A stretch of DNA of 64,000 nt from an uncultured Pseudoxanthomonas sp. (GCA_946479745.1 CAMLGZ010000018.1:1-64000); one strand, 5' to 3'; positions 8,942-16,925 are shown, counted from the first letter of the stretch. Translations and numbers: made by a program. The notes: generated from the sequence alone by a model not told the origin.

Positions 8942-9250
8942 GGGGCCAGAGTAAATATTCGTTTGAATCCAGATGTTTCTGACGCTTTTGTCCAGCAACA
9001 TCCTAAAGCCATGGCAGCGCGCAGCAGACATGCTCATAGCCTGTCCATAAGGGCAAGGGAGAGGAGGACTTAGCGGCCATCCGAGCCCATCTTCAGCAAG
9101 AACGCGCCTTGGGCAATCCCCGCTTCCAAGCCATGGTGGCGAAAACATTGAATCGGCCCGTCTCGGTCAAGTCTCGCGGACGACCACGAAAGAGCGATGA
9201 AACGGGTATGTCCTAAGGACAGGATTCAAACGAATATTTACTCTGGCCCC
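8942..9250. repeat. 28-bp perfect inverted repeat inside a broken transposase
   Basis: GGGGCCAGAGTAAATATTCG at 8942 and on to 8969 is matched exactly in reverse complement at 9223-9250. The arms enclose about 250 bases that include the C-terminal fragment of the broken transposase. After the right arm a second partial GGGCCCCTTTCTT copy follows. The arms are unrelated to the AACCTGACCCCG and GTGTCTCTGACAC elements, so this is a third palindromic family in the region. Confidence 0.85.
9067..9216 (+). pseudogene. RAYT transposase, C-terminal fragment
   Basis: Plus-strand frame without start: DLAAIRAHLQQERALGNPRF, then QAMVAKTLNRPV and a basic end GRPRKSDETGMS followed by TAA at 9214-9216. The AIRAHLQQERALG segment matches the EIRAYLRQQGALG segment of the intact RAYT at 10222, and the GRPRK tail is usual for xanthomonad RAYTs. 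It is the remaining end of the element whose start is at 8794; the catalytic centre has been lost. Confidence 0.8.
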
Positions 9251-9274
9251 TTTCTTGGGCCCCTTTCTTGACGC

Positions 9275-9435
9275 GGGAATAATCATCGCTCCGGGGACAC
9301 CTGCCGAAGTGGGCTGGCCGGACGGGCAGCTGTGCATCAGATCAAACGCCCCGGGTTTCGCTGCGCTCTACCCGGGCTACGCCCCTAATTAATCTGTCCG
9401 AGAAAGCGGGGGTAGTCCAACCTGACCCCGTTCTT
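9275..9435. repeat. Long direct repeat, copy B
   Basis: Second copy of the repeat at 8024-8181, starting GGGAATAATCATCGCTCCGG and ending in CCAACCTGACCCCGTTCTT. It lies just 3' of the lipoprotein gene 9442-9915. Direct repeats at 1.25 kb spacing would allow deletion or duplication of the module between them by homologous recombination. Confidence 0.85.
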
Positions 9436-9441
9436 CTGCTT

Positions 9442-9915
9442 CTATTCTTGAGCAAGTTTCTCAATTATATTTCCCAGATAATCTCTTTCAGTTTTCTCTA
9501 GCAAGCAAACTGTACCGTCGCTTGGATGAGCATAAAAATGAAAAGGTGAGGCTTTCCAGATCCCGACACTCTTGCCTCGGTAAAATTTCTTGATGTAAAT
9601 ATAAACATCCATTTTCTCTTCTGAAGTTTGATCCGTTGGGCGGCACGGCATATTTGTCGCTTTCAACAAGCTATCTACGGCACTTCTTTCAGTCACTATT
9701 ATTCTCACTGGCGCTGACGACTCTAAATCGCGCGCTGACAATGATATTGGTGTGAGCTGATTGAAACTTCGGTAATACACTTCGAGCCGATCAGATTTTA
9801 CCTGCTCGGATCCGATTGCCTTTTCAGTGTGATTATTTTTGCAGTCTGCACATGCGAGTATTAATAGAATAACTACCAGTTTTAGGCCGTGTGCTCCAAG
9901 CTTATTCCTGTTCAT
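9442..9915 (-). CDS. Small hypothetical lipoprotein (immunity-like)
   Basis: 157 residues, MNRNKLGAHGLKLVVILLIL then AC, giving a signal peptide with lipobox I-L-A-C. The mature part is charged (KSDRLEVYYRSFNQ, EKMDVYIYIKKFYRG) and matches no family I know. I prefer ATG 9915 over 9921 because AAGGA is well spaced from 9915. Its ATG overlaps the TGA of a preceding 21-codon frame as ATGA, the classic coupled arrangement. Base composition is clearly lower in GC than the housekeeping genes. Possibly an orphan immunity lipoprotein. Confidence 0.7.
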   Translation of the reverse strand: MNRNKLGAHGLKLVVILLILACADCKNNHTEKAIGSEQVKSDRLEVYYRSFNQLTPISLSARDLESSAPVRIIVTERSAVDSLLKATNMPCRPTDQTSEEKMDVYIYIKKFYRGKSVGIWKASPFHFYAHPSDGTVCLLEKTERDYLGNIIEKLAQE

Positions 9916-9971
9916 TTGCATTCCTTAATCGGACATTTAACTTCTACCGGTGTTCCGGAATGATTGCGGAA
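9912..9971 (-). pseudogene. Remnant of a toxin/RHS C-terminal tail
   Basis: A minus-strand frame ending RNHSGTPVEVKCPIKECK and then TGA; the TGA overlaps the ATG of the lipoprotein gene by four bases (ATGA). Upstream it is cut at 9973 by the CGGTGTCAGAGTCACTT repeat. It is only about 18 codons, so the coding claim rests on the ATGA coupling and on the same pattern recurring at 8572 and 11312. Confidence 0.4.
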
Positions 9972-9972
9972 A

Positions 9973-10195
9973 CGGTGTCAGAGTCACTTAACCAATGCGT
10001 CTTTGCAAGGCCGATGGGCAGGTCGGATTCCAGCAAATCGACGTAGCTTGGCTTGCGCCTGCTCACGAAATGAATCGGTCCCCAAGGCCCCTTGTTGACG
10101 CAGGTAAGCTCTAATCTCGGCCAGGGTTCCTTCCGGCAAGATTTCATTCAAAAGATCACGGTAGCTTTCACGCCTATCGGCTTCGGTTCGGGGAA
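9973..10195 (-). pseudogene. RAYT transposase, 3'-terminal fragment
   Basis: A second copy of the last ~65 codons of the adjacent RAYT gene, from CGGTGTCAGAGTCACTT (9973-9989) to GGTTCGG near 10195, reading SYRDLLNEILPEGTLAEIRA...DALVK. It is joined head to tail to the intact element by a short AAACGGTGTCAGGG stretch. Start and catalytic motifs are missing. Confidence 0.85.
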
Positions 10196-10210
10196 ACGGT
10201 GTCAGGGAAA

Positions 10211-11022
10211 CGGTGTCAGAGTCACTTAACCAATGCATCTTTGCAAGGCCGATGTGCAGCTCGGATTCCGGCAAATCGACGTAGCTTGGCTTGCACCTGC
10301 TCACGAAATGAATCGGTTCCCAAGGCTCCTTGTTGACGCAGGTAAGCTCTAATCTCGACTAGGGTTTCTTCCGGCAAGACTTCATTCAAAAGATCACGGT
10401 AGTTTTCACGCCTATCGACTTCGGTTCGGCCCAGATCCAGATAGGCCGGATGCGGCGTTAGCGAGGAATCAGGATGTCCCGCTGCATTGGCGCGACAGCT
10501 TGACCAGGCGTACTCCTTGGGATCATCGATCATCCATGCGCGAACAGGGTTGAGCTCGATGTAGCGATAACAAGTCAGCACATATCGCTCCGAATCGACG
10601 AGGCAAGACTTGTAACGACCTTCCCATAGCGTACCTGTCCGGCCATGCCGACCATTGAACATGCCAGCATAGTTGCGACCAAAGGTCTGCATCAACCGAG
10701 AAACCGCGCCTACTTCAACTGGCGTGAGCAGTAGATGTACATGGTTGGTCATAAGAACGTAGGCATGCAGCGAGCAGCCATAACGAAGAAGGCCCTCGCG
10801 CAATCCCTGAAGGTAACGTTGCCGATCCTCGTCATCGAGAAAGCAAGGGAGTCGATTGTTACCACGCTGCACGACATGTTGGGGAATGCCGGCGATATCT
10901 GGACGGGGTAGTCGGGCCATAAAGGCCACTATCGACTCACTGGCGGCCGGCTAACATCATCCAACTATGCATAGGAGATCGGAAAAGATCCCGAACGGAT
11001 GTCAGAAGTGTCTCTGACACCG
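10211..11022 (-). mobile_element. Complete REP-associated tyrosine transposase (RAYT) unit
   Basis: An 812-base unit bounded by CGGTGTCAGAGTCACTT (10211-10227) and its 16/17 reverse complement AAGTGTCTCTGACACCG (11006-11022). Each end carries a small palindrome of the GTGTC-TCT-GACAC type. The transposase gene fills it, and its stop codon lies inside the left terminal repeat. Deletion derivatives with the same ends occur nearby (9973, 11765, 12052), so this family has been active here. Confidence 0.8.
10222..10920 (-). CDS. REP-associated tyrosine transposase (Y1_Tnp family)
   Basis: 232 residues, single-strand-specific HUH transposase related to IS200/IS605 TnpA. The HUH metal site is HVHLLL in YVLMTNHVHLLLTP, and the catalytic tyrosine lies in CYRYIELNPVRAWM. 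The opening RLPRPDIAGIPQHVVQRGNN and GRHGRTGTLWEGRYKSCLV are RAYT signatures. These enzymes cut and move REP palindromes, and matching palindromes lie on both sides. ATG 10920 was chosen; a GTG three codons earlier is possible. Its motifs are intact, so it may be active. Confidence 0.92.
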   Translation of the reverse strand: MARLPRPDIAGIPQHVVQRGNNRLPCFLDDEDRQRYLQGLREGLLRYGCSLHAYVLMTNHVHLLLTPVEVGAVSRLMQTFGRNYAGMFNGRHGRTGTLWEGRYKSCLVDSERYVLTCYRYIELNPVRAWMIDDPKEYAWSSCRANAAGHPDSSLTPHPAYLDLGRTEVDRRENYRDLLNEVLPEETLVEIRAYLRQQGALGTDSFREQVQAKLRRFAGIRAAHRPCKDALVK

Positions 11023-11127
11023 TTATTTCGGAAATGTCCCTGACACCGTTATTTGCCGAACGGATATCAGAAGTGTCTCTGACACCGTTATTCACACCGT
11101 TATTCGTTATTGGACACCGTTATTGGG
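10993..11127. repeat. Array of REP-like palindromic repeats
   Basis: Two copies of GAACGGATGTCAGAAGTGTC (second with one change, near 11058) each continue to CTGACACCGTTATT. A related GAAATGTCCCTGACACCG lies between them and three shortened CACCGTTATT pieces follow. The core GTGTCTCTGACAC folds into a 5-bp hairpin. The array is the right border of the RAYT and abuts the end of a 56-residue membrane-protein gene. Confidence 0.85.
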
Positions 11128-11136
11128 GCTACGGAC

Positions 11137-11307
11137 CTAATCCCGCCTTTTCCAGTTACCCGCAAAAATGGGGATTTGCAAAATCACTAGGATCGCGAGC
11201 GCGAATAGCACCCCTTTGACAAGGTTAAAAGCAAACCAGAACAATAATCCACTACCGACAGCAACTAGAACTGCTGCCTGCTGCTCTCTCCAAAATTGTC
11301 GGCTCAT
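11137..11307 (-). CDS. 56-residue two-helix membrane protein (possible immunity protein)
   Basis: MSRQFWREQQAAVLVAVGSG begins it; the rest is two hydrophobic segments (about 12-28 and 33-50: VLVAVGSGLLFWFAFNL and VLFALAILVILQIPIF) with a GNWKRRD end, giving an N-in/C-in hairpin by the positive-inside rule. It starts four bases after the stop of a remnant of an RHS-type toxin tail and shares its strand, the usual place of an immunity gene. Small membrane immunity proteins are known for pore-forming or membrane-targeting toxins; here that is inference. Confidence 0.7.
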   Translation of the reverse strand: MSRQFWREQQAAVLVAVGSGLLFWFAFNLVKGVLFALAILVILQIPIFAGNWKRRD

Positions 11308-11311
11308 CAAC

Positions 11312-11669
11312 TTATTTTCTCTCGTCTATTCGTTGCTCTATTTTTTTCTGCAACGTTGCGCCAGTAGCATTACCAACATTTTCTGCTGCCACAGATGCCG
11401 CAGACTGCGTTGCGGCCCCACCCATCGCTGATTGCGTAGTTGCAGCAATATGTGCGCCAATCGCCTGCGGTGAAGTCGCAGGAGTGGCCGCCATCTTCTG
11501 TAACGATATAGCCTTGGCATTAGCCACTCGACTATTCCCGTAACTTAGGACGCCGCCAACGACGGCCGCAACTGCCATTTTCCCCGGACTCGGAACCTCG
11601 CCGTTCGCCAAGCTATCGGCTGCTGATCCGGCAGCACTTGCCGCAGCATTAGTCCCAGCAGTGATGACA
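11312..11669 (-). pseudogene. Truncated polymorphic-toxin C-terminal tail
   Basis: About 119 codons with no native start: VITAGTNAAASAAGSAADSL, then GEVPSPGKMAVAAVVGGVLS, an Ala/Gly/Ser-rich stretch and a basic end KKIEQRIDERK. This composition is typical of the region after RHS cores, where pre-toxin linkers and membrane-active tails lie. The frame runs in from a palindromic repeat at 11677-11724, which supplies DPVF in the same frame, so the rest of the gene was lost at that repeat. It is followed after four bases by the 56-residue membrane protein. Confidence 0.6.
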
Positions 11670-11676
11670 ACAAAAA

Positions 11677-11724
11677 CGGGGTCAGGTTCACTTTCTATAT
11701 CGACCTGAAGTGAACCTGACCCCG
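11677..11724. repeat. 17-bp palindromic repeat (AACCTGACCCCG family)
   Basis: CGGGGTCAGGTTCACTT (11677-11693) and its exact reverse complement AAGTGAACCTGACCCCG (11708-11724) with a 14-base loop. Single arms of the same element lie at 8165, 8691 and 9419. The left arm is the point at which the toxin-tail frame is broken. Confidence 0.88.
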
Positions 11725-11764
11725 CCTCCAACGGAAGCGGTGGGAAGCGGTGGGAAGCTGGGAA

Positions 11765-12046
11765 GCGGTGTCAGAGTCACTTAACCAATGCCTCTTTGCA
11801 AGGCCGATGAGCAGTTCGGATTCCTGCAAATCGACGTAGTTTGGCTTGCACCTGATCGCGAAACGAATCGGCTCCCAAGGCTCCTTGTTGACGCAGGTAA
11901 GCTCTAATCTCGGCGGGGATCTCTTCCGGCAAGACTTCATTCAAAAGATCACGGTAGTTTTCACGCCTATCGACTTCGGTTCGGCCCACTATGCATAGGA
12001 GACCGGAAAATATCTCGGACGGATGTCAGAAGTGTCTCTGACACCG
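11765..12046. mobile_element. Internally deleted RAYT derivative (MITE-like)
   Basis: 282 bases with the same ends as the full unit: CGGTGTCAGAGTCACTT at 11765 and AAGTGTCTCTGACACCG at 12030-12046. It keeps the last ~70 transposase codons (ending CKEALVK) and the leader CTATGCATAGGAG, joined at GGCCCACTATG near 11990, so about 530 bases containing the HUH centre are gone. Such end-retaining deletions are what a RAYT could move in trans. Confidence 0.85.
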
Positions 12047-12051
12047 TTATA

Positions 12052-12150
12052 GACATCGGTCCGGCCCAGACCCAGATAGGCCGGATGCGTCGTTAGCGAG
12101 AAATCGGGATGTCCCGCTGCATTGGCGCCAGAAGTGTCTCTAACACCGTT
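12052..12150. repeat. Internal RAYT fragment plus REP end
   Basis: CCAGATAGGCCGGATGCG and the following bases to CTGCATTGGCGCC repeat part of the RAYT coding region (compare 10429-10492), then switch abruptly to AGAAGTGTCTCTAACACCG, a one-base variant of the right-end palindrome. A more reduced derivative that abuts the previous one. Confidence 0.75.
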
Positions 12151-12168
12151 ATTGCCGTATGAGCCCTG

Positions 12169-12681
12169 CTAAAAATCTGTCCGTTGAACAACTTCTATAA
12201 GTTGCCCAGATTCATCTGCAATCAGCTCCATCGAATAGTAGATTCCAGTCGTTGACCTCAGGACAAAGTCAGAGCTAAAAACAGTCCTTCCATCAGGGGT
12301 TGTGCCACGCTCAAGCACTATTCCTAATTTGACTATTTTTGCGCTAGCAGCTTCTATTTTTTCGCCAAAGAATATTCCCGCAGGCAGATCAATCGATTTA
12401 TCGACCTCCCCTTTGCGGGCAGAGACTTTAGATAAGCTTCCGTCGAAGAATGCATACTGAATGCCATCGCGCCCCACGGCAGAACAATCAGAAAGTGCGG
12501 ACAACTCTTTACCGCAATCCGTCGATGAAAATGCGCTCTTATCAACTGGGACGCCGCCTATTGGAATCGCTCCGATCATAACAACAGGAGATTCTTTAGT
12601 GCTTGGAGCTTGTGCATTACAAGCCGTCACCCCGAAGAGCATGAAAGCCAGTACTAACAGGCTGCGAACTAATGTATTCAT
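12169..12681 (-). CDS. Hypothetical lipoprotein, candidate immunity protein for the RHS-M23 protein
   Basis: 170 residues with signal peptide MNTLVRSLLVLAFMLFGVTA and lipobox V-T-A-C, so a periplasm-facing lipoprotein. The mature part has two Cys (DCGKELSALSDC) that could pair. ATG 12681 lies five bases after the TAA of the large RHS gene, and the only Shine-Dalgarno (AGG) is at that stop, so translation is coupled. A periplasmic lipoprotein beside a secreted M23 peptidoglycan hydrolase is the geometry expected of an immunity protein; no family is recognised. Confidence 0.72.
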   Translation of the reverse strand: MNTLVRSLLVLAFMLFGVTACNAQAPSTKESPVVMIGAIPIGGVPVDKSAFSSTDCGKELSALSDCSAVGRDGIQYAFFDGSLSKVSARKGEVDKSIDLPAGIFFGEKIEAASAKIVKLGIVLERGTTPDGRTVFSSDFVLRSTTGIYYSMELIADESGQLIEVVQRTDF

Positions 12682-12686
12682 CTTTT

Positions 12687-15600
12687 TTACCTATCAAAAT
12701 CAATGACGGGTGGAGTCCACTCAGAGGGCGGAGGCGGAGGCGGAAGTTCGGAAAGTGGGTCAACCACTGTACCGCCCGCTGATCGCGGCGATTCACTGCC
12801 GGTGCGTACTTCAAAATGCAAATGCGAATCTCCAGAAGCGGGCGTATTACCCGAAGTTCCAACGGTTCCTACTATTTGCCCCCCGATAACAGAGTCTCCC
12901 GGCGCAACATCAACTGTGTCCAGATGCGCCGACTGCGTAAATACCCCGTCCCCATGGTCTATCACCACTTGATTCCCATAGGTTTCGCTCGGATTTGGCT
13001 GAATGTCTACAACAGTACCATCGCCAGCCGCGAGCACTGGTCGACCAACCGGCGCCTGAATATCAATTCCTGTATGAGTTGAAGCTCCCCGCGAGGTATT
13101 CCTGGGCGAGCCAAATTCGCCACGGCCCTCTCTAGGCTTATCAGCCTCATTAAGTGTATACGCGCCTTGCACAGGCCAATTTGTAAGTGATTGCCGTCCA
13201 TCCGGATCAGTGAAGCAATATGGGTTGTTGAAGGCATAGGCGTACCGGTTGAATTGCCGCCAATCGCCGCTGTCGTAGGCCGTGACGGGATCGACGCTGA
13301 GCATCTTTCCGATGCCCGGATCGTAATAGCGCTGCTGCATATAAGCCAGCCCCGTGGCGCCATCCATCACGTGCCCGGTGTAGCCAATGCCATCGTACGC
13401 CGGCTTGTTGATCGCTGCGCCATAGGGCTCGTAGTTGGTGCGGTCGATCACTGTCCCTGCCGCATCGGTCACTGCTACCGGGCTACCCAACGCATCGGTG
13501 TGCTGGTATTTCAGCAATGGATTGCTTTCATCGTTGACCCCCGCCTCGCGGATAGCAACCACACTGCCGGCCAGATAGATGTTGTTGTAGCGCTTTCCCT
13601 TACGGTAGTCGAGATGGAAGTAGGGTTTTCCATCGAAGGCATACTGCTGGTAATCACAAGCCGTGGCGTTACAGCTCAGGATCCGGCGTCCATGCGCATC
13701 ATAGGCATACCACTCGGTATCACTGCCCCGAAGGCGGTTGCCGTAATCAAAGCCGAAGTTCGCCCCATTCTTGTTGTTTACATTACCTTGCAAATCGTAG
13801 CCAATTCCGACTATCGAAGCGCCGCTGGTGTTCTTGATATTAGTCAGCTGATTCTTGGCGTCATAGACATACTCGGCATAATCCTTGACACCCGCCAATT
13901 TCCAGGATTTCAAGTTATCCAAAGCATCGTAGGTGAAACGGTGCCAAGCATCGCCCCCAAAGTGCGCACTAAGAGCTCCGGTCAACCGATCGAGACCGTC
14001 ATACTCCATTTGGCGACCATAGTTGCTGCCCTGCACCAGGTCATCGATACGAGTAACGTTTCCGTTCGCGTCATACCAGTACTGATGATCCAGCGCGCCA
14101 GCACTGTCAGTGCTGCGTAGCGGCAGCTGCCTGGCGTTCTGCTGCATCGTATGCACGATGCCATTGCCGTAGGTGAACTGCTTGATGCCGCCATTGGGAT
14201 GGTACTGCACGCCAGTCGCGTAGCTGCCCGCCTGGGTAGCCTGACCCAAGGCGTTTGGCGCGTAGTTGACCGTCAGTGTGTTGGGATAAGTGAGTACGCT
14301 GAGCGAACCGTTGCTGTCATAGGTGTACCCCAGCGAAAGAGGAGATCCCGCGACGTTGGTCACCTCATTGGTCAGCAAGCGGCGTTTGTTATAACTGTAA
14401 GTGTTGGTCGTGGGGACGACATTCGCCTGCGTGGTGGTCACCAGGCTGGGTAGACCATCCGGCGTGTAGTACCAAGACTGGTTGCCGTTGCCATCTGTAA
14501 AGATCAGCGTCTTGAGCCGGTTGCGAGCATCATAGGTTCGGCTGACTTTGCGGGCCGCGACCGACCCCGATGTACCGTCAGCCTCACACGCAGTACCAGA
14601 AGCTAAACCAGCAGCCGACCACTTGAGGTTGCCCGCCCCGTCGTAGCCCATCAACGTCGCACTGGTTTCCGGCTCCGTGGTCTTGCACAGTTGGCGGTAA
14701 CCGTCATACACATAGTAGCGTGACTGCTGCAAGGTACCGTCGCTGTTCCGCTGGCGTACCTGCTCCGGACTGCCCAAGTGTGGATGGCGGAATATTTCGG
14801 TTACCTTGCCTCCTTCGTGATAAACACTCCAGGTCAGCAGGTCGTAACTTGGCTGATCATAGACTTGGAAGCCACTTTGAACCCGGTTACCACGTGGATT
14901 AGTTGCGAGGGTCTGAAAACCAGTCAGATATTCGGTAGTGCTGGCCAATATGCCGAGTTCGGAATCCTGTTCCACGCGCTTCACGCGATCCAACACGTCG
15001 TAGGTTGTGCGCGTGCCTTGGCTAACCGAGTTTAAATCACCCACGTTGGTTGTCGGATACGACTGGAAGGCTAGGCGGCCGCTTGCATCGTAACGCTTTA
15101 CCGTCTGGCTCAAAGTGCCAGCGATATTGGCAGCATCCAACTGCTCTTCCAGTACCGGACGCCACATGCCGTCGTAGTAGGTATTGATGTGCTTGTTGCC
15201 TTCGTACCGGCTGGCCCGCCAATGGCCGGCAGGCAAGCCGTGTTCGTCTGAACTTATTTTCTGGAATGACATCGTCACCGCATTCCAGACCGTACTGTCC
15301 CCCGTCGGATACGCAATACTGGCCAAGCGCCCCATGGCGTCATGGCCATAGCTGGTGGTGAACCCGTTCTCGTCGGTCACCGCCGTGATCCAACCCTTAT
15401 CGTTGACCACCGCGGTCTGCGTGGCGCCCGAAGGCGCTTCGGGCGTAACCGGATACTGGATGGTGCGCGGAATACCCCGGTACCAATTGCTCACCGTAGC
15501 AACGTTGTTGTTGCCGTCCTTGACCGTAGCCACCGTGCCATCGGCGTAATAGCTCAGGGTCTGCTGCAGCTTGCCGAAAGAGTAGCTTTGCAGCGGCAAC

Positions 15601-16925
15601 ACCGTGGCGGCATCGAAGACAGTCCGGGAAACCTCTATACCATTGGTCAGGGAGCGTTTGACCAGCCCCATGACCCACTTCGACGGATCGTTATGGTATT
15701 CGATCGTCTCGGTCTTGCTGGCGAGATACGGCACCGAGGGTTGCAGGGGCGCTGGATTTCCCGGGACATCCACCGTCGCCAGGAGCTGACTGCCATTCTT
15801 CAGATGGAAGCGCAGGCCGGGAGCCGTGATCGGGATCGACCTTGTGCCAATCGGACCCGCCGAGAGCAGCTCCTCCTCGTTTCCATTCAAGTCCGTTACC
15901 CAGACGGACACCTTCGCCGTGGTGTTATAGGTATTCCAATTGACCGTAGCCGGACAAGTCACGCTGCCCGGGGCGATGTTGCAAGCACCGGGCGAGGCGG
16001 TGAGGGTGCCGGAAGGCGGCGGAAGCGCACCCGCCTGGATGTCCACGGTAGCCAGGGTCAGCGCACCGAATTTCAGATGCATGCGCTTGGCCGTCGACGG
16101 GGGCATCACCGTAACTTGCGAACCATTCGGATCACTTGCAAACAGGACCATCCCGTTATTGCTCAAGTCGCTCGCCCACACCTCCGCGGTGGGTGCGTTC
16201 ACGGAACTCCAGTTGATTGTGATGTTGCACGAGGTATTGCCCGGTGCGATGGTGCAGGGGTTCGGCGAAGCGGAGATCGTCCCCGAAGGCGGTGGCGGCG
16301 GATTTCCGAGAACGTCCACCGTGCTCAAGGTCTGGCTGCCGACCTTCAAATGGAACCTGGATCCGGCCGCCGTAATCCACGTCGCAGCCTGCCCACCGCT
16401 CTGACCATTGGCGAAAAGTTGCAATCCATTATTGCTGAGATCGGACACCCAGACACTGGCGCTGGAACTGGTCGAGTTCCAGCTGACCGTGGTAGAGCAG
16501 GTCGTGCTCCCCATGGCGATATTGCAGGGGTTGGGCGTGGCCGACACCGTTCCGGTGGGCACCGGCGGCGCAGTGATCGTTATGGTTTTCGTATTGGAGG
16601 TAACGGTGTACTCATGAAGGGTAACCGTGTTGAAGGCCGTGGCGGTCGCCTTGTAGCTGTAAGTGCCTACGGGCAGGTTGGTTTCGGTGTAGGTCGTGGT
16701 TCCGAAATTCACGCTTTGGTTGTTGCGGAATAAAGTAATGGTGTCCGCATCTATCCGATATTTGTTCGTTCCCGTGCCGTTGGTTATAGCGATCGTCAAC
16801 CCGAAGGTCGCTGGCGCCTCATAGGTCGAAGCCGGTGAAGATAAAGCAATGCTCTGCGCGCCAGCCGAAAGCGGCCAACCCAGAGCGCAAAGCAGCAACC
16901 CAACCACGCAAATCCATGACCGCAT
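12687..16925 (-). CDS. Secreted RHS-repeat protein with C-terminal M23 metallopeptidase
   Basis: 1412 residues. Order: signal peptide (MRSWICVVGLLLCALGWPLS-AGA), a short beta domain, three ~90-residue Ig-like repeats each with PNPCNIA-type openings and WVSDLSNNG, then about 850 residues of RHS/YD repeats ending in the core motif RYYDPGIGKMLSVDPV and DPDGR. The variable tail is an M23 lysostaphin-like peptidase: HTGIDIQ (H-x3-D zinc ligands), HLHFEV (H-x-H), and a Pro-rich end. M23 enzymes cut peptidoglycan cross-bridges. ATG 16925 was chosen because it begins the signal peptide and has AAGGGA upstream. A second RHS protein precedes it by 72 bases. Confidence 0.92.
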   Translation of the reverse strand: MRSWICVVGLLLCALGWPLSAGAQSIALSSPASTYEAPATFGLTIAITNGTGTNKYRIDADTITLFRNNQSVNFGTTTYTETNLPVGTYSYKATATAFNTVTLHEYTVTSNTKTITITAPPVPTGTVSATPNPCNIAMGSTTCSTTVSWNSTSSSASVWVSDLSNNGLQLFANGQSGGQAATWITAAGSRFHLKVGSQTLSTVDVLGNPPPPPSGTISASPNPCTIAPGNTSCNITINWSSVNAPTAEVWASDLSNNGMVLFASDPNGSQVTVMPPSTAKRMHLKFGALTLATVDIQAGALPPPSGTLTASPGACNIAPGSVTCPATVNWNTYNTTAKVSVWVTDLNGNEEELLSAGPIGTRSIPITAPGLRFHLKNGSQLLATVDVPGNPAPLQPSVPYLASKTETIEYHNDPSKWVMGLVKRSLTNGIEVSRTVFDAATVLPLQSYSFGKLQQTLSYYADGTVATVKDGNNNVATVSNWYRGIPRTIQYPVTPEAPSGATQTAVVNDKGWITAVTDENGFTTSYGHDAMGRLASIAYPTGDSTVWNAVTMSFQKISSDEHGLPAGHWRASRYEGNKHINTYYDGMWRPVLEEQLDAANIAGTLSQTVKRYDASGRLAFQSYPTTNVGDLNSVSQGTRTTYDVLDRVKRVEQDSELGILASTTEYLTGFQTLATNPRGNRVQSGFQVYDQPSYDLLTWSVYHEGGKVTEIFRHPHLGSPEQVRQRNSDGTLQQSRYYVYDGYRQLCKTTEPETSATLMGYDGAGNLKWSAAGLASGTACEADGTSGSVAARKVSRTYDARNRLKTLIFTDGNGNQSWYYTPDGLPSLVTTTQANVVPTTNTYSYNKRRLLTNEVTNVAGSPLSLGYTYDSNGSLSVLTYPNTLTVNYAPNALGQATQAGSYATGVQYHPNGGIKQFTYGNGIVHTMQQNARQLPLRSTDSAGALDHQYWYDANGNVTRIDDLVQGSNYGRQMEYDGLDRLTGALSAHFGGDAWHRFTYDALDNLKSWKLAGVKDYAEYVYDAKNQLTNIKNTSGASIVGIGYDLQGNVNNKNGANFGFDYGNRLRGSDTEWYAYDAHGRRILSCNATACDYQQYAFDGKPYFHLDYRKGKRYNNIYLAGSVVAIREAGVNDESNPLLKYQHTDALGSPVAVTDAAGTVIDRTNYEPYGAAINKPAYDGIGYTGHVMDGATGLAYMQQRYYDPGIGKMLSVDPVTAYDSGDWRQFNRYAYAFNNPYCFTDPDGRQSLTNWPVQGAYTLNEADKPREGRGEFGSPRNTSRGASTHTGIDIQAPVGRPVLAAGDGTVVDIQPNPSETYGNQVVIDHGDGVFTQSAHLDTVDVAPGDSVIGGQIVGTVGTSGNTPASGDSHLHFEVRTGSESPRSAGGTVVDPLSELPPPPPPSEWTPPVIDFDR

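Noticed and set aside
8702..9148. Minus-strand open frame of 148 codons
   Set aside because: It lies opposite the broken transposase, whose fragments match the intact copy on the plus strand.
10993..11127. Possible CRISPR array
   Set aside because: Units are unevenly spaced, differ in length and match the transposase ends; there are no spacers and no cas genes.
15342..16733. A 463-codon plus-strand open frame
   Set aside because: Opposite the RHS gene and rich in Arg/Gly/His as expected from antisense of repeats.
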